A stretch of 64,000 nt of DNA from Pseudocercospora fijiensis CIRAD86 (lineage: Eukaryota > Ascomycota > Dothideomycetes > Mycosphaerellales > Mycosphaerellaceae). The stretch lies in contig NW_006921533.1 of the NCBI RefSeq assembly GCF_000340215.1, positions 2,543,386 to 2,607,385 of the forward strand. The letters are read 5' to 3'. A model generated the notes under the pieces. The model was not told where the DNA came from. It did no database searches and was given only the letters and a program-made list of their open reading frames with translations. The translations under genes were made by a program, and so were the position numbers. Shown piece after piece: positions 23,687-35,900 of this stretch. Positions within the stretch are counted from its first letter, which is position 1; each line of letters starts with the position of its first letter.

Positions 23687-26600
23687 CTAATACTCGTTTA
23701 ATAACTTAGCTATATCCTTAAAGGAATCTTTAGCCTCCTACGAGTCCTATTTAGGTAAATAGCCTTGCTATCTTAATAGGTATTCCTTTTTGCCCTACCT
23801 AGTTCGGTGCTTTAGGATACGTTCTATAGACTACAGTTCTTTACCGTTAGCTAGTATCTCTTTATGTTTAGTAGGGGCTTCTTTATTAGAGTCTCCGCGG
23901 TAGTAGTACAGTTTAAGGAAGGAGATATAGAAGGTGTTATAGATAGTGTAGTATAGTGGGAGCTATAACTAATAGGCCTAGCTATTGCCCTTCGGTTCTC
24001 GGATTCGGAATAGGCCAATGTATCTTAGTGTAAGCTTAGGCCTTATTTTGCTATTAGGTAATAGGTGTTTGCGGATACGGAGGTTCTTAGTGCTTAGTAT
24101 AACTATATCGCCTTGCTTGAAAGTTATTAGCGTATAGTGTTTGTTATAGTAGGCCTTCTAATATGCCTAGGCCTTTGCTAGTTTGTTAGCTAACTTAGCG
24201 TAAACCTCTCGTATCTTTTGAACCCTCTTAATAGCCGCTAGCGTCTTAGGTATTAGTACTTAACGCGCTTCCCTTTCCTTGCGCTCGGCCTCGAGCGAGG
24301 TAAATAGATCTTATAGTAAGGCGGCGTTCTAGCCTATTATAGCTATATATAGTAAAACCTTGGTAGATAAGTATACACTATTGTTGTATACGAATTCTAT
24401 AGGCTATAGGAGGTTGACCTAGTCGTTAGGGTTCTCGTTAATATAACTACGTAGGTACTGCTATAGGGTAGCATTTTGCCTCTCGGTCTAACTATCTATT
24501 TATAGATAGAATGCTATAGACAAGCGATGCTTGAGTCTTAGCTATAGGCAAATCTCACTCTAATAGTAAGATGTGAATGTTGAGCCTCGGTTAGAGACTA
24601 TCCCCTTAGGGGTTCCCTAATAGCTATAGAAGATGTTATTCTATAGTAATTTAGCTAAGTTAATAGCTATCCAATCCTTCCTAGCAGGGATATAACGAGC
24701 GCCCTTAGTGAATCGGTCTACGACAACTAGGATAGCATTATATACATCCTTGCTACTCCTACGCTTAGCAGGCGGGAGGCCTATAATAAAATCTATTATA
24801 AGCTTAGCAAATGGCTTCTTTAGAATAGGGAGTAAAGACAACTCGCTAAATAGTAAGTGCTTTAGTGCTTTAACTCGTTAACATACGGCACACGTATTTA
24901 CGTAGTCCTTTATATCCCGCTTACTATTTAGCTAGTAGTATATACGCGATAGTAACTCGTACGACCTCTTTATACTATAGTAACCGGCAAGCTTACTATT
25001 ATAGTGTCGCTTAAGAAGCTCTTATCGGATCGAATGCTCGGTAGGGATATAGAGCCTGTCCTTATAGCGTAAATAGCTATTAGCATTAATCGACCAATTC
25101 TTACTAGATCTAGTCTTGCGGCTACTTCTAAGCTAATCTATACGAGCCGTAGCAAAGGCGTCCCTCTGCTAAGTACGCAACAGCTTATCTATAAATGCTC
25201 GGCTATTACCGTCTGCAAGTTCGCTTAATAGTACCCTCGCTGTCTTACGTAGTACGTACTATATGCATCTAGTAGTACTAGCAGCCGGATTAACTGCATT
25301 AGTGCTATCGCTGTTACTGTATATAGCGATGTCGACTAGGGAGTTATTATAACTTCTCCTATCTATATCCTTAACACGCACTATTAATATAGCAAGAGCA
25401 TTAATATGCTTTAAGCCGTCGCGGAGTCCGGTAAGCCGCTTATCCTACGCCTACCTTACTACGAGGTCTATAGCAATCTTGTGCTATAGAGTTAGAAATA
25501 ACGAATTAATAGATTGGGTTTCGCCGTTATAATTAGGTCGCCTCGATAGGCTATTAGCAGGGTTGCTTACGCCTAGCCGATATAATATATCAAAATCAAA
25601 CCTAGCGAGGTAGACGGCCTATCTAGCCTATCGACCTATAACCCTAGTAACCTTCGTAATTCTACAGAGGTTGTTATAGTCTGTATAGACCTAAATAGTG
25701 TACTAGGCACTATCGAGATAGTAGCGCTAGTACTTAAAGGCCTCGATAATAGCTAAGAGCTCTTGCTCGTAGGTCTCGTAGCGACGTTCTATATTAATTA
25801 TCTTCCTTAAGAAGAAGGCAATCGGGTGCTAATAATAGTCTTTGTTAGACTGCTAAGACATAATAGCTAAAACAGCAAACTGCGAAGCGTTAGTCTTAAT
25901 GCGAATTAGTTTACTTAGTACGAAATAGTGCAGTAAGGGGACTTTAGTAAAGCGTTGCTTTAGACCGTTAAAAGCGGCTTATGCTCTGTTAGTCTATTTA
26001 AACTCTCTAGATAGGTTAGCCTTGGTTTTAGTGAGTTTAGTTAGAGGCATTACATGCCGTAAATAGCCCTTAATAAAGCGACGATAGAAATTAGCGAAGC
26101 CGAGGAATAACTATAGCTCCTTAATTAACGTAGGAATAGGCTATTTAGTAATGGTTTTGATCCGATTAGGATTAGCCTTAACACTCTTAGTTAATACGAG
26201 GAAGCTAAGGAATAATACCTCTTTAGTAGCAAAGGTGCATTTAGAAGGTTTATAATATAGTCTATAGGCTCGTAGGCGGTCGAGGACCTTACGGACTGTA
26301 GCCTAGTACTCCGCAATATTAGGGGAGTATATATAAACTAGGATGTTATCTAGGTAAACTATATAGAGGTAATCTAATAGGCCTAATAGGGCCCGATTGA
26401 TATAGGACTAGAATGTAGTAGGGGTATTAGCTAGCCTAAATAGTATAACTAAGTACTCGAAATAGCTATAGCGAGTACGAAAGGCTGTCTTCTATTTATC
26501 GCCCTTGCGAATACAGATGCGGTAATAGGCGTCCTTAATGTCTAATATAGTGTAGTAGTAGGTACTAGAAAGGCGATCGAGGGTCTTATTAATAAGAGGA

Positions 26601-28700
26601 AGTAGATAGCGATCTTTAATAGTAATAGTATTAAGCCTACGATAATCGATATAGAGACGTAGGCTACTATCCTTCTTTAGTACGAACAGGATAGGGGCAT
26701 TAGCAGGGCTATTACTATATCGAATGCGACTATTAGCTAGGTTTTCCTCTAGGTACTTACGCAATATAGCTAGCTCTCGTTTACTAAGGTTATAGAGGGG
26801 ACTAAAAGGAACCTCTTTGCCCTCTATAATGTTAATCTTATAATCCGTCTCTTTAAATATAGGCAATGTCGATACTAGGTAGTGTTTAAACACCTCGATA
26901 TAGGTCTCCCTAATAGTCTAGGGTATACGAGCGAGCTAATTAGGGTCTATACTATTAGGAGGTACAGGTTCATCGTTATTACTACCGAGTAGGTCGGTAG
27001 TAGGATTAGCTAAGGCGGAGGTAGGTATTAAGTTGCTAATAAACAGGACCCTAATATTATTAGGACACTCGCTAATGTCGATATATTTAATGTCCTCTTT
27101 CCTAGCGATTCTAAATCGCTACTATTGAAGGCCTAGGTCTATAACTATAGCGTAGTACTTAAGAACAGGGTTGCTAATAACAATATCGGAGGAGAGGCTA
27201 TCTATGTCTACCGCGTAGGTAGTAAAGTTTAGTAGGCGCTTATTGCCGAGGTCGTCCTTTAGGGCTATATAAATATAGTAGGCTCTATAGGTTAAGTGCC
27301 GAGCGTTATTAAACTAAGTAAGGGTTAGTAGGTTAGTCCTAGGCAGTTGTCGAAGGTCTAATTGCTTAGCTAGGCGATAGCTAATAAGGGCACTAACTGA
27401 ATTTCCTAGATCTAGTATAACCTTAGTCTTATAATTAGTTCTATACGTATCCGATACGAGATAGGTGCGTATAATAGCTAGCACAATGTCGATAGTCTTA
27501 CGCCGTATAAGGCTAATAGTTAGTGCGGCGCTTATTCTTTTTTCGACTAATAAGAAGGTTAGCCTATAGGGGTAGCGTTAGCTGCTAAAAGGTGCTTTCG
27601 GTATTTAGCGGCAGTACGGTCGATTCGGGCCTAATCCTTAGGTTTGTCGTATTAGCCTAGTAGATAGCTAGTGCTATTACAATTGAAGCACTTCAATCTA
27701 GTTAGAATACTGCCGTAGCTATTGTTGTTAGTTAAGCGGTTAGCGTTATAAGGATACGAGCCCCTTCTACGGCCCCTATTACGGCCTCCTCTATATAGCC
27801 GTCGGCTACGGCCTCTTCTACGGTCGTTACTGTTCCTATTATTAGCACTATTGTTTTAGGTAGAACCTTGGTTTCCTCCGCGGGCACTACGGTTGCCGCG
27901 GTTAGTACTAGCTAGTCGGATCCTCGATTCTAGTCGCTATTAGAGTTAAACAGCCCGTTCGGCTATTTCCACTTCGACTATAAATTAAATGCGTATTAGG
28001 TTAGCCTGTTTAAACACACGGCGGCGGTCCAATTTAAGGACCAATTCCTATCGCAATTTAGGGCGTATTTCGGAAATCTAGATAGAGTCGGTTTTAGGTA
28101 GCAAATCGTCCTTAAGGGTCTTTAGATAGGCCTCGAAGGATCGAGAGGTTTAGTCGGCCTTTTGTTTAGCACGTAGGTATTAGTCTTAGGCGTGTTGTTG
28201 CCTTAGTATAGGGTTTCTAAGGGTGTCTAGCATAATAGTCTTATAGGTTTTCTACTAAATAGCGGTCTAGTCGTTAAGGGAGTCGAAATGGTTATCCTAC
28301 GTACGCTTTAGGTTACTATTAATATACTACATAGTATAGACAACTAAGGAATAGTTATCTAGTAGCGCCCTCGGTGCATTGCGCTAGTTGAGCTTATAGT
28401 TACGAATATAGTTATTGTATTGCTTCCGACTAGAGCTATTAAATACAGTGTAGTCCTTAAGTTTAGTATCCTTCTTCTAGACTAGGACTAATAGTAAGGA
28501 AGGGCCTGCTATCGGCTTAGTATTAGTTGTTAGGGCCTCCTAAAGGCGGCGGATTTCAAGGAGGTTCTCCTTTAGCTGTTGTTCTTAGCGTAGAGTAGCG
28601 AGCCTATTCTAGGTAGCTTCTTAGAGTCTCGCTACTAGCTAGGGGCTAAAGGCTAGTTAGCTATATCGTCGATTAACAATGTTGTTAAGAATGTCGTTAA
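23687..28700 (-). pseudogene. Gypsy gag-pol relic with chromodomain
   Basis: No intact frame. Minus-strand landmarks: CCHC knuckle near 27695-27650 (CFNCNST...), with its last cysteine now tyrosine; reverse transcriptase 26893-26492, the longest open piece (133 codons, containing IDYRRLNTITIKDRY and LDIKDAYYRI); the YLDD box near 26365, now reading YLDN by a G-to-A change; integrase core around 24841-24641 (IDFIIGLPPAKRRS...ILVVVDRFTKGARYIP); and a C-terminal chromodomain at 23833-23687 (SIERILKHRT...KKEYLLR...GYLPK). Chromodomains in this class direct integration to heterochromatin, which fits insertion into an already RIP-mutated repeat. Stops fall mostly at former Trp and Gln codons. Confidence 0.85.
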
Positions 28701-29174
28701 TAGGCAATTCTAGATTATCGCCTAGAACTATAGGTTCTTCGGCAGGCCTAGTAGCAGGCTCTTTAGCAGGAGGCACTTTAGTAGGTGCTTTAGTAGGCAC
28801 TTTAGTAGGCACTTTAGCAGGTACTGTACTACTAGCGTTGTCGTTACTAGCGCTGCTAGCGGCAGCACGGTTGTTGTTGCTTCGTAATAAACCGGCTATT
28901 ATAATAAGGGGTAATACTAATAATATATTATAGGCCCCTAAGATACGGATATAGCGGAATTAGTAGGTATCGGTCTAGTATGCTTAACTTGGTGTAATAG
29001 GCCGTATAGAAGGCCTTGCTTAATAATTAGTACGGTTGTTTCGATAGAATAGTACGTATAGGTCCCGTTCTTCGGGCGTAATATAGTTAAATCGATAGTT
29101 TTCGTAGCTATACCGCTAAAAGCTTGAAATAAGGACTATCTAGCTGCTACCTTTAAAGGGTAGATCGAATACTA

Positions 29175-29363
29175 TATAAGAAGGGTTATGTTAGCAGGTA
29201 GATAGGGTAGTAGTTAATTAGTGTAGTATTCGATAGAGATCTAAGAGGAGAGGGAGGAAGGTAGGCTAGTTAGCCTAACGCTAAGCGCCAAGCCCTGCCT
29301 AAGGCATTAGGACCCTAGCTTCACTCGGCCTAGTTACATACTAATCACGTATAGCCTCTAACA
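29175..29363 (-). repeat. Gypsy 5' LTR (in element orientation)
   Basis: 189 bp, same length as the other copy with no indels. It carries six of the ten RIP-type differences, including two in the terminal CACA, now TATA. The loss of the canonical terminal CA shows the element could not be mobilised from this copy. Confidence 0.93.
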
Positions 29364-30560
29364 CAAATACGTAGTAGGTATATATATCTAGGCTACTAGC
29401 GAGTCGGTAGCTTAAAAGCTAGTCGTAACCTCTTTAGTATTTACTTATTTTTAGAAGGTAGGGCATTTAGTAGCTACTAGAAGCAAATGCCTATTTAGTA
29501 ACTAACTCGTAGAGCTTCTCGTACGTATTAGTAGTTATTTCGTAGATAAAACCTAACCTTATAAGTAGTATTTCCTTATATAGAATACAGGCGATTTCCT
29601 CTATATCCCTATTACTTAAAGAAGGCTCTTCGGCCTCTTCTACTAGTAATCTAGTATCTACTACCTCTAGTAGCAACTAACGTTAATAGGTTAGCTATAA
29701 TCTCTCTAGTAGGAAGTTATACTTCGTTAAGTAATTAATAATTTAAGCGCGCTTATTTAATATCTATTTATTGCTATAGTAAGTATACTTAACGATAGTA
29801 TAGACCTTACTGTTAGAACGGTCTCCTATTGCCTTATACTAATATCTACCTTCTATACGCTTCTACTTACTAAGGTTATAGTAAGCTAGTAATAGAGTTA
29901 TTAGATTACTAGGGTAGTAGATAGCGATTAGCGCCAATTACTAGCTTAAAGAGGCGTTATTAGATATAGTAATAGTAGAAACGATAGAGTATTTAGTAGT
30001 AGATTAAAGCTAAAGTAATAAATAGAAGAGGAGGAAACGGATAGTCTATCTATACGTATTCTACTATAAAATCGCCTATTTTATATACCTACTAGTATAG
30101 TCTCCTTTGTCTATAGTCGCGGTAATCTTACTATTAAGTTCTTATTAGTATTTATAGTCTCCCTATAGTAGACTAGGCCTATATCTAATATACTCTATTA
30201 CCTTTCTATAACTATTGCTTTTATATATAGCATTACTTATAGACGCTATTATAACGCGAAAAGTCGCGAATAGGCGCGGCGGTAATAATTAATATAATAA
30301 AGGCTAGGATATAATAAATCTCTATAGCGCCGGCATATCGACTAGAGGTACTAGCTAGCTACTAAGTACTAAACTAGCTATTCTACGCGATTATTGCTAG
30401 TCCCGTTATTTACCTAAGTGTTTGTATAATACTAGCTAAAATTTACGTATCTATAGTATTGTTTTCGTATTTACCGGGCTTATACTATTATGTCTAGTAT
30501 TACTATATAGACGGCTTCTCTAGCAGACGGCACGGCCGATTGCGTATCTAGTTATCTTAG

Positions 30561-31387
30561 TAATCGCGGCTAGCGTTGATGTCTGTCACTCTAATAAGAA
30601 CATGCAGTGGTGTGGTGCATGTTTTGTGCGAGCATTATGTCAGCGACCCCTGGTTGTTTCCCCCCGGTCACCGTTTGAGGTCTTCCATTAGCCTACCATT
30701 TAATTGCGAGGACAGGGCAGTTGCAGGGTGCCCGCGAGCTAGCAACATCCACATGCGTGAAGAACGGTAGCGTTGACCAGGCCTCTCATCCTTCAAGGAA
30801 TTGAGTTCGCACAGCCAGAAGTTGCCGCTGCACACTTGCGAATCAACGAGGCCACTTTGAGAAGCTTTGAATCTTGCCGGCCCTTGAAGGAGCGGAATCG
30901 CTGCATCTATGCCTGGCCTGGCAGGGTCTTGGATGGTTCTCTATTCTCGACTCCGAGAATAATACTACTACTCTGACCGAAAAGGATGATTGCGAGTCAA
31001 TGCCTCCGTCTGAACTTGTATGTCAAAGTCTGGAGTGACGAGAGAAGGCAGACTGGGATATTCTAAGTCTTCCTTCACACCTGCATCAAACTTCAGCAGC
31101 GGTCCAGCTTCTGCAGCTGCTAAGCAGTAGTCAAGCTTGATCGTGCTGCAGACTGGTGGAAAGACAGCTTCAACGTGAAGAAGTGCAGCATTGCAGTATT
31201 CTTTATCTCACGAACATTGATAGGCGAAGAAGATTCGGAGCGTCATATATTTGATCAGATACCCTTCTGCGAACCTGGTAAGTTCGCGCTTGCAGAGTTG
31301 CCATTGAACGAGACTGATCGCAATATCACTCAAAGCTGGCCAGTCAAGCAGGATAGAACAAGTTATTCGATACAATCGGCACGAAAA
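30561..31387. other. Host spacer after the RIP block
   Basis: Normal base composition. Open frames at 30576-30770 and 30773-30976 are short, and the second starts with a non-ATG codon; neither resembles a known protein. It probably holds the promoter and perhaps an unrecognised 5' exon of the gene at 31388; a GTAAGT donor-like site occurs near 31279. Confidence 0.45.
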
Positions 31388-32113
31388 ATGGGTATCGAGC
31401 GCAGAAAGTATCCTGCTCAATCCGTCAACCAATCACCACCAGCTCATGATCCGACTCTTGTCTTCGATGGAGCTGTTAGACGTCGAAGCACCCGAGCGAA
31501 GTCGAATGCCCATCCTGTCTACCGTCGTGGAATGACGCTCCGGGACCAGTCTGATGCCGAAACGCCTGACGAGGAACCACGACGAAGGCACTCGGCAACA
31601 GTTCATACCGGAGAGACTGAGGACGAGCTTGATGAAGACGCAGACAACGAGAACAATAATGAAGAGAGCACTGCTCAGTTTAGCGGTCCATCCGAGACTT
31701 TCGAAGAGGAAACCCATATGTCGGTAAAGAACCGAGACTTGGAAAGAGAGCACAAAAGCTCCAATCGCGCAACTCAGCGCGAAAGGCCGGGGAGGAATGG
31801 TCAAGCCGTGGCTGGAAGAAGGGATGTCCAGCAGCGAAGCTCATCAAGCTTACTGGTCCTAAACATTCCGAGGAGCAAGAAACGCAAAGGAGATATTGGG
31901 GTTCTGGCCGACGAAGAGGAGCGAGCCATCAAGCGGGAGCGCAGTGAGCATGTCAACAGCATACCACCTGCAAGTTCAGGGTTGGCGAATTACGAAGACG
32001 ACGACGAAATCATGGCTATCGACCTCGAGGCTTTACAGCTGAGAAGGAGGATGCGGATGAAAAAGCTTCGACAAGAGGGGGAACTTCGCCAGGCCGGTAG
32101 ATCGGTGGATTAG
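31388..32113 (+). CDS. Hypothetical charged, low-complexity protein
   Basis: Not recognised. From ATG 31388 the frame encodes 241 residues (MGIERRKYPAQ...). The frame stays open upstream to 31175 but only with a GTG there. The protein is rich in Arg, Glu, Asp and Ser: an acidic run (EDELDEDADNENNNEE) follows a basic part (RRRSTRAK). A KKRKGD cluster resembles a nuclear localisation signal, and the end is a charged, probably helical segment (LEALQLRRRMRMKKLRQEGELR). No catalytic motif or membrane helix is visible. It sits alone on a 1.9-kb host island between two RIP blocks. Composition is host-like and unmutated, which argues it is a real, non-repeated gene. A nuclear role is only a guess. 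Confidence 0.5.
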   Translation: MGIERRKYPAQSVNQSPPAHDPTLVFDGAVRRRSTRAKSNAHPVYRRGMTLRDQSDAETPDEEPRRRHSATVHTGETEDELDEDADNENNNEESTAQFSGPSETFEEETHMSVKNRDLEREHKSSNRATQRERPGRNGQAVAGRRDVQQRSSSSLLVLNIPRSKKRKGDIGVLADEEERAIKRERSEHVNSIPPASSGLANYEDDDEIMAIDLEALQLRRRMRMKKLRQEGELRQAGRSVD

Positions 32114-32496
32114 GTCGGAATATGTCGGGAGATGACTTGAAGTTGGATGCAAGATATCCAGACTTTCGGCACATTCATTCATACAAATACAGTCGTTTGA
32201 TGCGGGAACAAGTCTCTGAAAGAGCTCATATTGGCTTTTCGAAGCAGGAATACCATCTCTTTTCACTTTCGTTCGCTTCGTCTCATATCGGCGATCGCTC
32301 CGATTGACAATGATTGCGAGTTCCAATTGCGAGCCCATCTGCTTAGAACAGGCGGGGAGATGATATAGGTCCCCGAGACATGCCGGCGCTTTTCGGTATT
32401 GGAAACAGCGAAAAACTGCGGATATAACCGACGAGACCACAGAGAAACACGGGAACCCTGCGAAAGCCGTGATCTTGGAGTTCGGATTGATGAAAG
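32114..32496. other. Host spacer up to the Copia target site
   Basis: 3' flank of the hypothetical gene. Nothing recognised except the left target-duplication copy GAAAG at 32492-32496. Confidence 0.5.
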
Positions 32497-32623
32497 ACTT
32501 GGAGTGTGTGTCCAGGTGTCAGGGTCCATCACGTGCCTGATGCCTGAGGCTGCAACTGCTGCACTTCATCTTCGGACTTCTACATAGATTAGTCCTTCTT
32601 CCAATACATTAGTTACATCAAGT
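32497..32623 (+). repeat. Copia 5' LTR
   Basis: 127 bp, nearly free of RIP: only one of six differences from the right copy is a change on this side (CATTAG versus CATCAG). It is followed directly by a duplicate of its last 46 bp. Confidence 0.92.
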
Positions 32624-32669
32624 TTCTACATAGATTAGTCCTTCTTCTAATACATTAGTTATATTAAGT
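32578..32669 (+). repeat. 46-bp tandem duplication of the 5' LTR end
   Basis: Copy A 32578-32623 is the LTR terminus; copy B 32624-32669 repeats it with three C-to-T changes in CpA context. The right LTR has no such second copy. The segment after copy B (AGTTATAAGCCCCCTGCG) may hold the primer-binding site. Confidence 0.85.
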
Positions 32670-32999
32670 AGTTATAAGCCCCCTGCGTTTCTAACGCATT
32701 CTATACGTATTCTAATAGTTACTCCGACTACTACGTAGCTAGCGCTTATAACTAAAAATTGCGCCGACACTAATACCGTCGCCGCCGCCGCCCTCGAGTA
32801 TTCTAGTAGGTACTAGACTTAAGTCGGTTACTATTAGTATTAGCTATCCGCTATACCGGTTCCTAATAATAGTATTAGCTATCCGCTATACTAATATAAT
32901 ATAGGCGCGTCTATCGGCGGCCTCGTTATACCCTCGAGATAAGTCTATAGTCTCTATCTATATCATCGCCGTCGCTGTCCGCAATAGCTCCCCCTATAA

Positions 33000-35900
33000 C
33001 CTCTAGCGCTTATATAAGCAATATTCCTAAGCTAAAGAATAAGGAGAATTACCTATTATAGTCGTATACCGCTAAAGGCGCCCTTAAAGGTATATCGGTC
33101 TAGCGCTATATGTAAGGCACCCGCTAGCGACCCCTTTCTAAGGCCTCTAGTAAGTCTTCTAAGGAGTTTAAAGACCGCTAAGATAAATAGGACTCTAAAG
33201 ATTAAATAGTACGTACCTAGATCTTTGCTAATTATATTAGTAACATTTAATAGTTACTGCTTAGTCTATCTATATTCTAGGAAGTATAGGACTTCCTTAA
33301 GAAGAAATATACTAGTAAAGGTAGGTCTACTAAATTTATACTCTACTAGGAATATATTACCCTTCGCTATAATAGTAAGGACGTTAAGAAGTTCTGCAAT
33401 AAGTACAAGAAGAAGCTCGGTACCTTAAAGGATACTAAATTAGCTATTAGCTAGTATTAGGCTGTCTATATGTTTATTATATAGATCTCTCTATTCTACG
33501 AGGCTTTTATACAAATGCGCCGAGAGTAGATACGCGCCTCCGAATATACTATTAATAACAATACCCTTAACAATATTATTAGCGCGTTGCTTAATAAGAA
33601 TGTAGCTTAATTAAACTAGGCCTAGTATAATAGCTTCTTCGGCCTTTAGCGCTAGCAACTACAAGGTAATAGTAATAGCAATAGTCGAGGCGACTCGAAC
33701 CGTAGCGGTCGTAGTAGCCGCGGAAACAATAATAATACTAACGGTCGAGGCCGCGGTAGAAGCAACTAGAATAGTTATTAGTCTAACCGTAAGAAGTGCG
33801 CCTATTATTAGGGGTTACACTCTTCTAACCGCTGCTATACTAAGTACCCTTACCTAAAGGAGGAAGACCGACTATATCGTAAATAGTAGAAGGCTAAGAA
33901 GAAGGGGGTGCAGCAATAGTAGCAGCGTAGACTAACTGCTTAGCAACAGAAGCAGCCGCTATCTAGTTAGAATAGTGCTTAGAGGCTATATACGGCTAAT
34001 GCTACCCCGGGGGTGTTATTAGGCCTAAGCGACAATTACGCCTTTACTACAAACACTATAGTTACTATTAGCGACTAGGTTTCTACGGCTCTTACTACTA
34101 GCACTCGTACTACTAATTAGGTTGTCGACTTAGGTACTAGTATATATATAGTTAACGACCCTTTATTGCTTATTAAATATAAAGGCTATTACATTCCTAT
34201 TCGGTTTAGTAGCAACACGAAGCACGCTACGATAGTTAGTATAGCTTAGATAGAGGTTGTTAATAAGCGTAGTATAAGCAATATAAAGTTGTCTAATATA
34301 CTATATATGCCTAGTCTAGCAGCTAACCTTCTATCTACTAAGAAGCTTGCCGATAAGGGTTGTTTCTACCGTAATAACAAGCGTATACTGTTTACGATAG
34401 TAGAGGGCAATAAGGTTACTGTCGCTTAGATATACCGTAAGAATAGTCTCCCCTACCTCTATATACTAACCTCTAGTCTAGATAGTAAGGTAGTTGCCCT
34501 TTTGTTAAAGAAGGGGGTGCCTATAGGCACTATAAATGAATAGCATCTGCGATATAGCTATATTCATTACCGCAAGCTACTAAGAATAGAATCTAAGGGT
34601 CAAATCGTTATTACTAGTGCTAAGAAGGACTTCCGCAACTGCGTTGCCTGTCGCATAGCCACATTATACAAGGAATATAATCGGCTGCTACGCGTACGAC
34701 TATCTACGATCTATTACATTGTCTGTATTAATATAGTTACTATTACTAATCCTAGTCTATTATAGGAGCGCTATTTCACACTGTTTATATGCGCTAAGTT
34801 AGGCTATCGATACGAATATGCTAGCACGCTTAAGTTAGGGGCTATAGCAGCTATTAAGGACTATCGTATATATATCCGTATATAGACTAGTTACTTAATC
34901 CCAATCTACCGCCTCGATAGAGAGGGTAAATACGGCGGAAATTAGCTATTAAATTAGGCTCGAGACGAGGGCATTGTACTACAAGTTACTATACCTCATT
35001 CTTTAACTTAGAATAGCCTTGCTAAGGTTAGCAATTACATCGTATATACGACTGCGAGAAAGATAATGCTATAGGCTAACCTTCTAAAGTCTCTGTAGCT
35101 ATATGCTATTGCCTCCGCTATATAGGTCCTTAATATTACGCTAACCGCTAACGGAGGAAGCCTATATACTATTATCGCTAAGGAGCTTAATTAGTTACGA
35201 ATATAGCCGCGTCTTTAGCACCTTCGAGCGTATAGCTGTACGTTAATTGCCTACGATTATAGTATTACTCGTAGAAAGAAGATAGATAGTAGAGGTCTTA
35301 TTAGCAAGCTAGTTGGCTATACTAAGGGCTCTGTAGACTCTAGAAAGTATATAATCTACCTACCTAATCAATATAAGGTTATCGCTTCTAAGGATGTTCA
35401 GTTTATTAAGTCAGATAGTAACCTTCTGCTTCTAAATAGCATAGATCTATATACTAATCCTAATAACCCTTCTAAGAGCGAGTTTATTAACATTAAGTCT
35501 ATTATACCGGCTCTATTCAATTCTATAAGCAACGAGGCTCCGTTACTAGCCGACGCCGCTAGTATAGTCTAGCAGCTTCTAGCCTAGTAAGAAGAGCCTC
35601 CGGACGAACCTGCTTAGCAAATGCCTAATAAGGTCGCTAGTCCGCTACCGCTCGATAACGACCTTCTAGACGTTTAACTACTAGCTTTAAGTAATAAAGA
35701 TAGCTTTTAGTTAGCCGAGGAAGAGCTAGTATATAATTCAAACGCTAAGAAGGGCGAGCTAGGCTAGTTGCCTAAGTTTAAGCGACTAGCTGAAGCTATT
35801 AGTAATCGTTCTACGCGCAAGATACGGAGCAACAAGTCGGCTCGTAACCTGTTACGTAGCTATCTAGCTAATTGTAGTGTTAAGCGGTTAACTCGACGCA

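Larger units (their letters stand above)
22206..29363 (-). mobile_element. Complete Ty3/Gypsy chromovirus LTR retrotransposon, RIP-inactivated
   Basis: 7158 bp. Two 189-bp LTRs at 22206-22394 and 29175-29363 end in CTCTAACA, and the plus-strand starts are TGTGAGAAGG and the mutated TATAAGAAGG. A perfect 5-bp target duplication CAAAT flanks it (22201-22205 and 29364-29368). On the minus strand the order is gag zinc knuckle, reverse transcriptase, RNase H, integrase, chromodomain; RT before integrase defines Gypsy. A purine-rich tract (AGAAGGGAAGCG on the minus strand) precedes the LTR at 22394, as expected for a polypurine tract. The LTR pair differs at 10 sites, all CpA/TpG versus TpA, which is direct RIP evidence. 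It lies nested inside the hAT-like element. Confidence 0.93.
20255..30560 (-). mobile_element. RIP-degraded hAT-like (DUF659) transposon, split by a Gypsy insertion
   Basis: The outer element has two parts, 20255-22205 and 29364-30560 (about 3.1 kb together), which become contiguous when the Gypsy element and one CAAAT copy are removed. Composition shows heavy RIP. Minus-strand reading through stops at about 22165-21915 gives NS-stop-SNPAYRLVINYLVVTPRAA and later VSIVTNNTLVIKAATKEV. This order matches the DUF659 domain of hAT-related transposases (DGWS...NFLV and VTDNA...KAA) with G-to-A and C-to-T changes. A 61-codon minus-strand stretch at 29491-29676 survives upstream (ILYKEILLIRLGFIYEITTN). 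No dimerisation domain was identified. Ends are set by composition; no 8-bp target duplication was found. The hAT call is moderate; that it is an older RIP-mutated repeat is secure. Confidence 0.5.

Noticed and set aside
31175..31387. Upstream extension of the charged hypothetical protein
   Set aside because: The frame there starts only with GTG, which is not a normal start for fungal nuclear genes.
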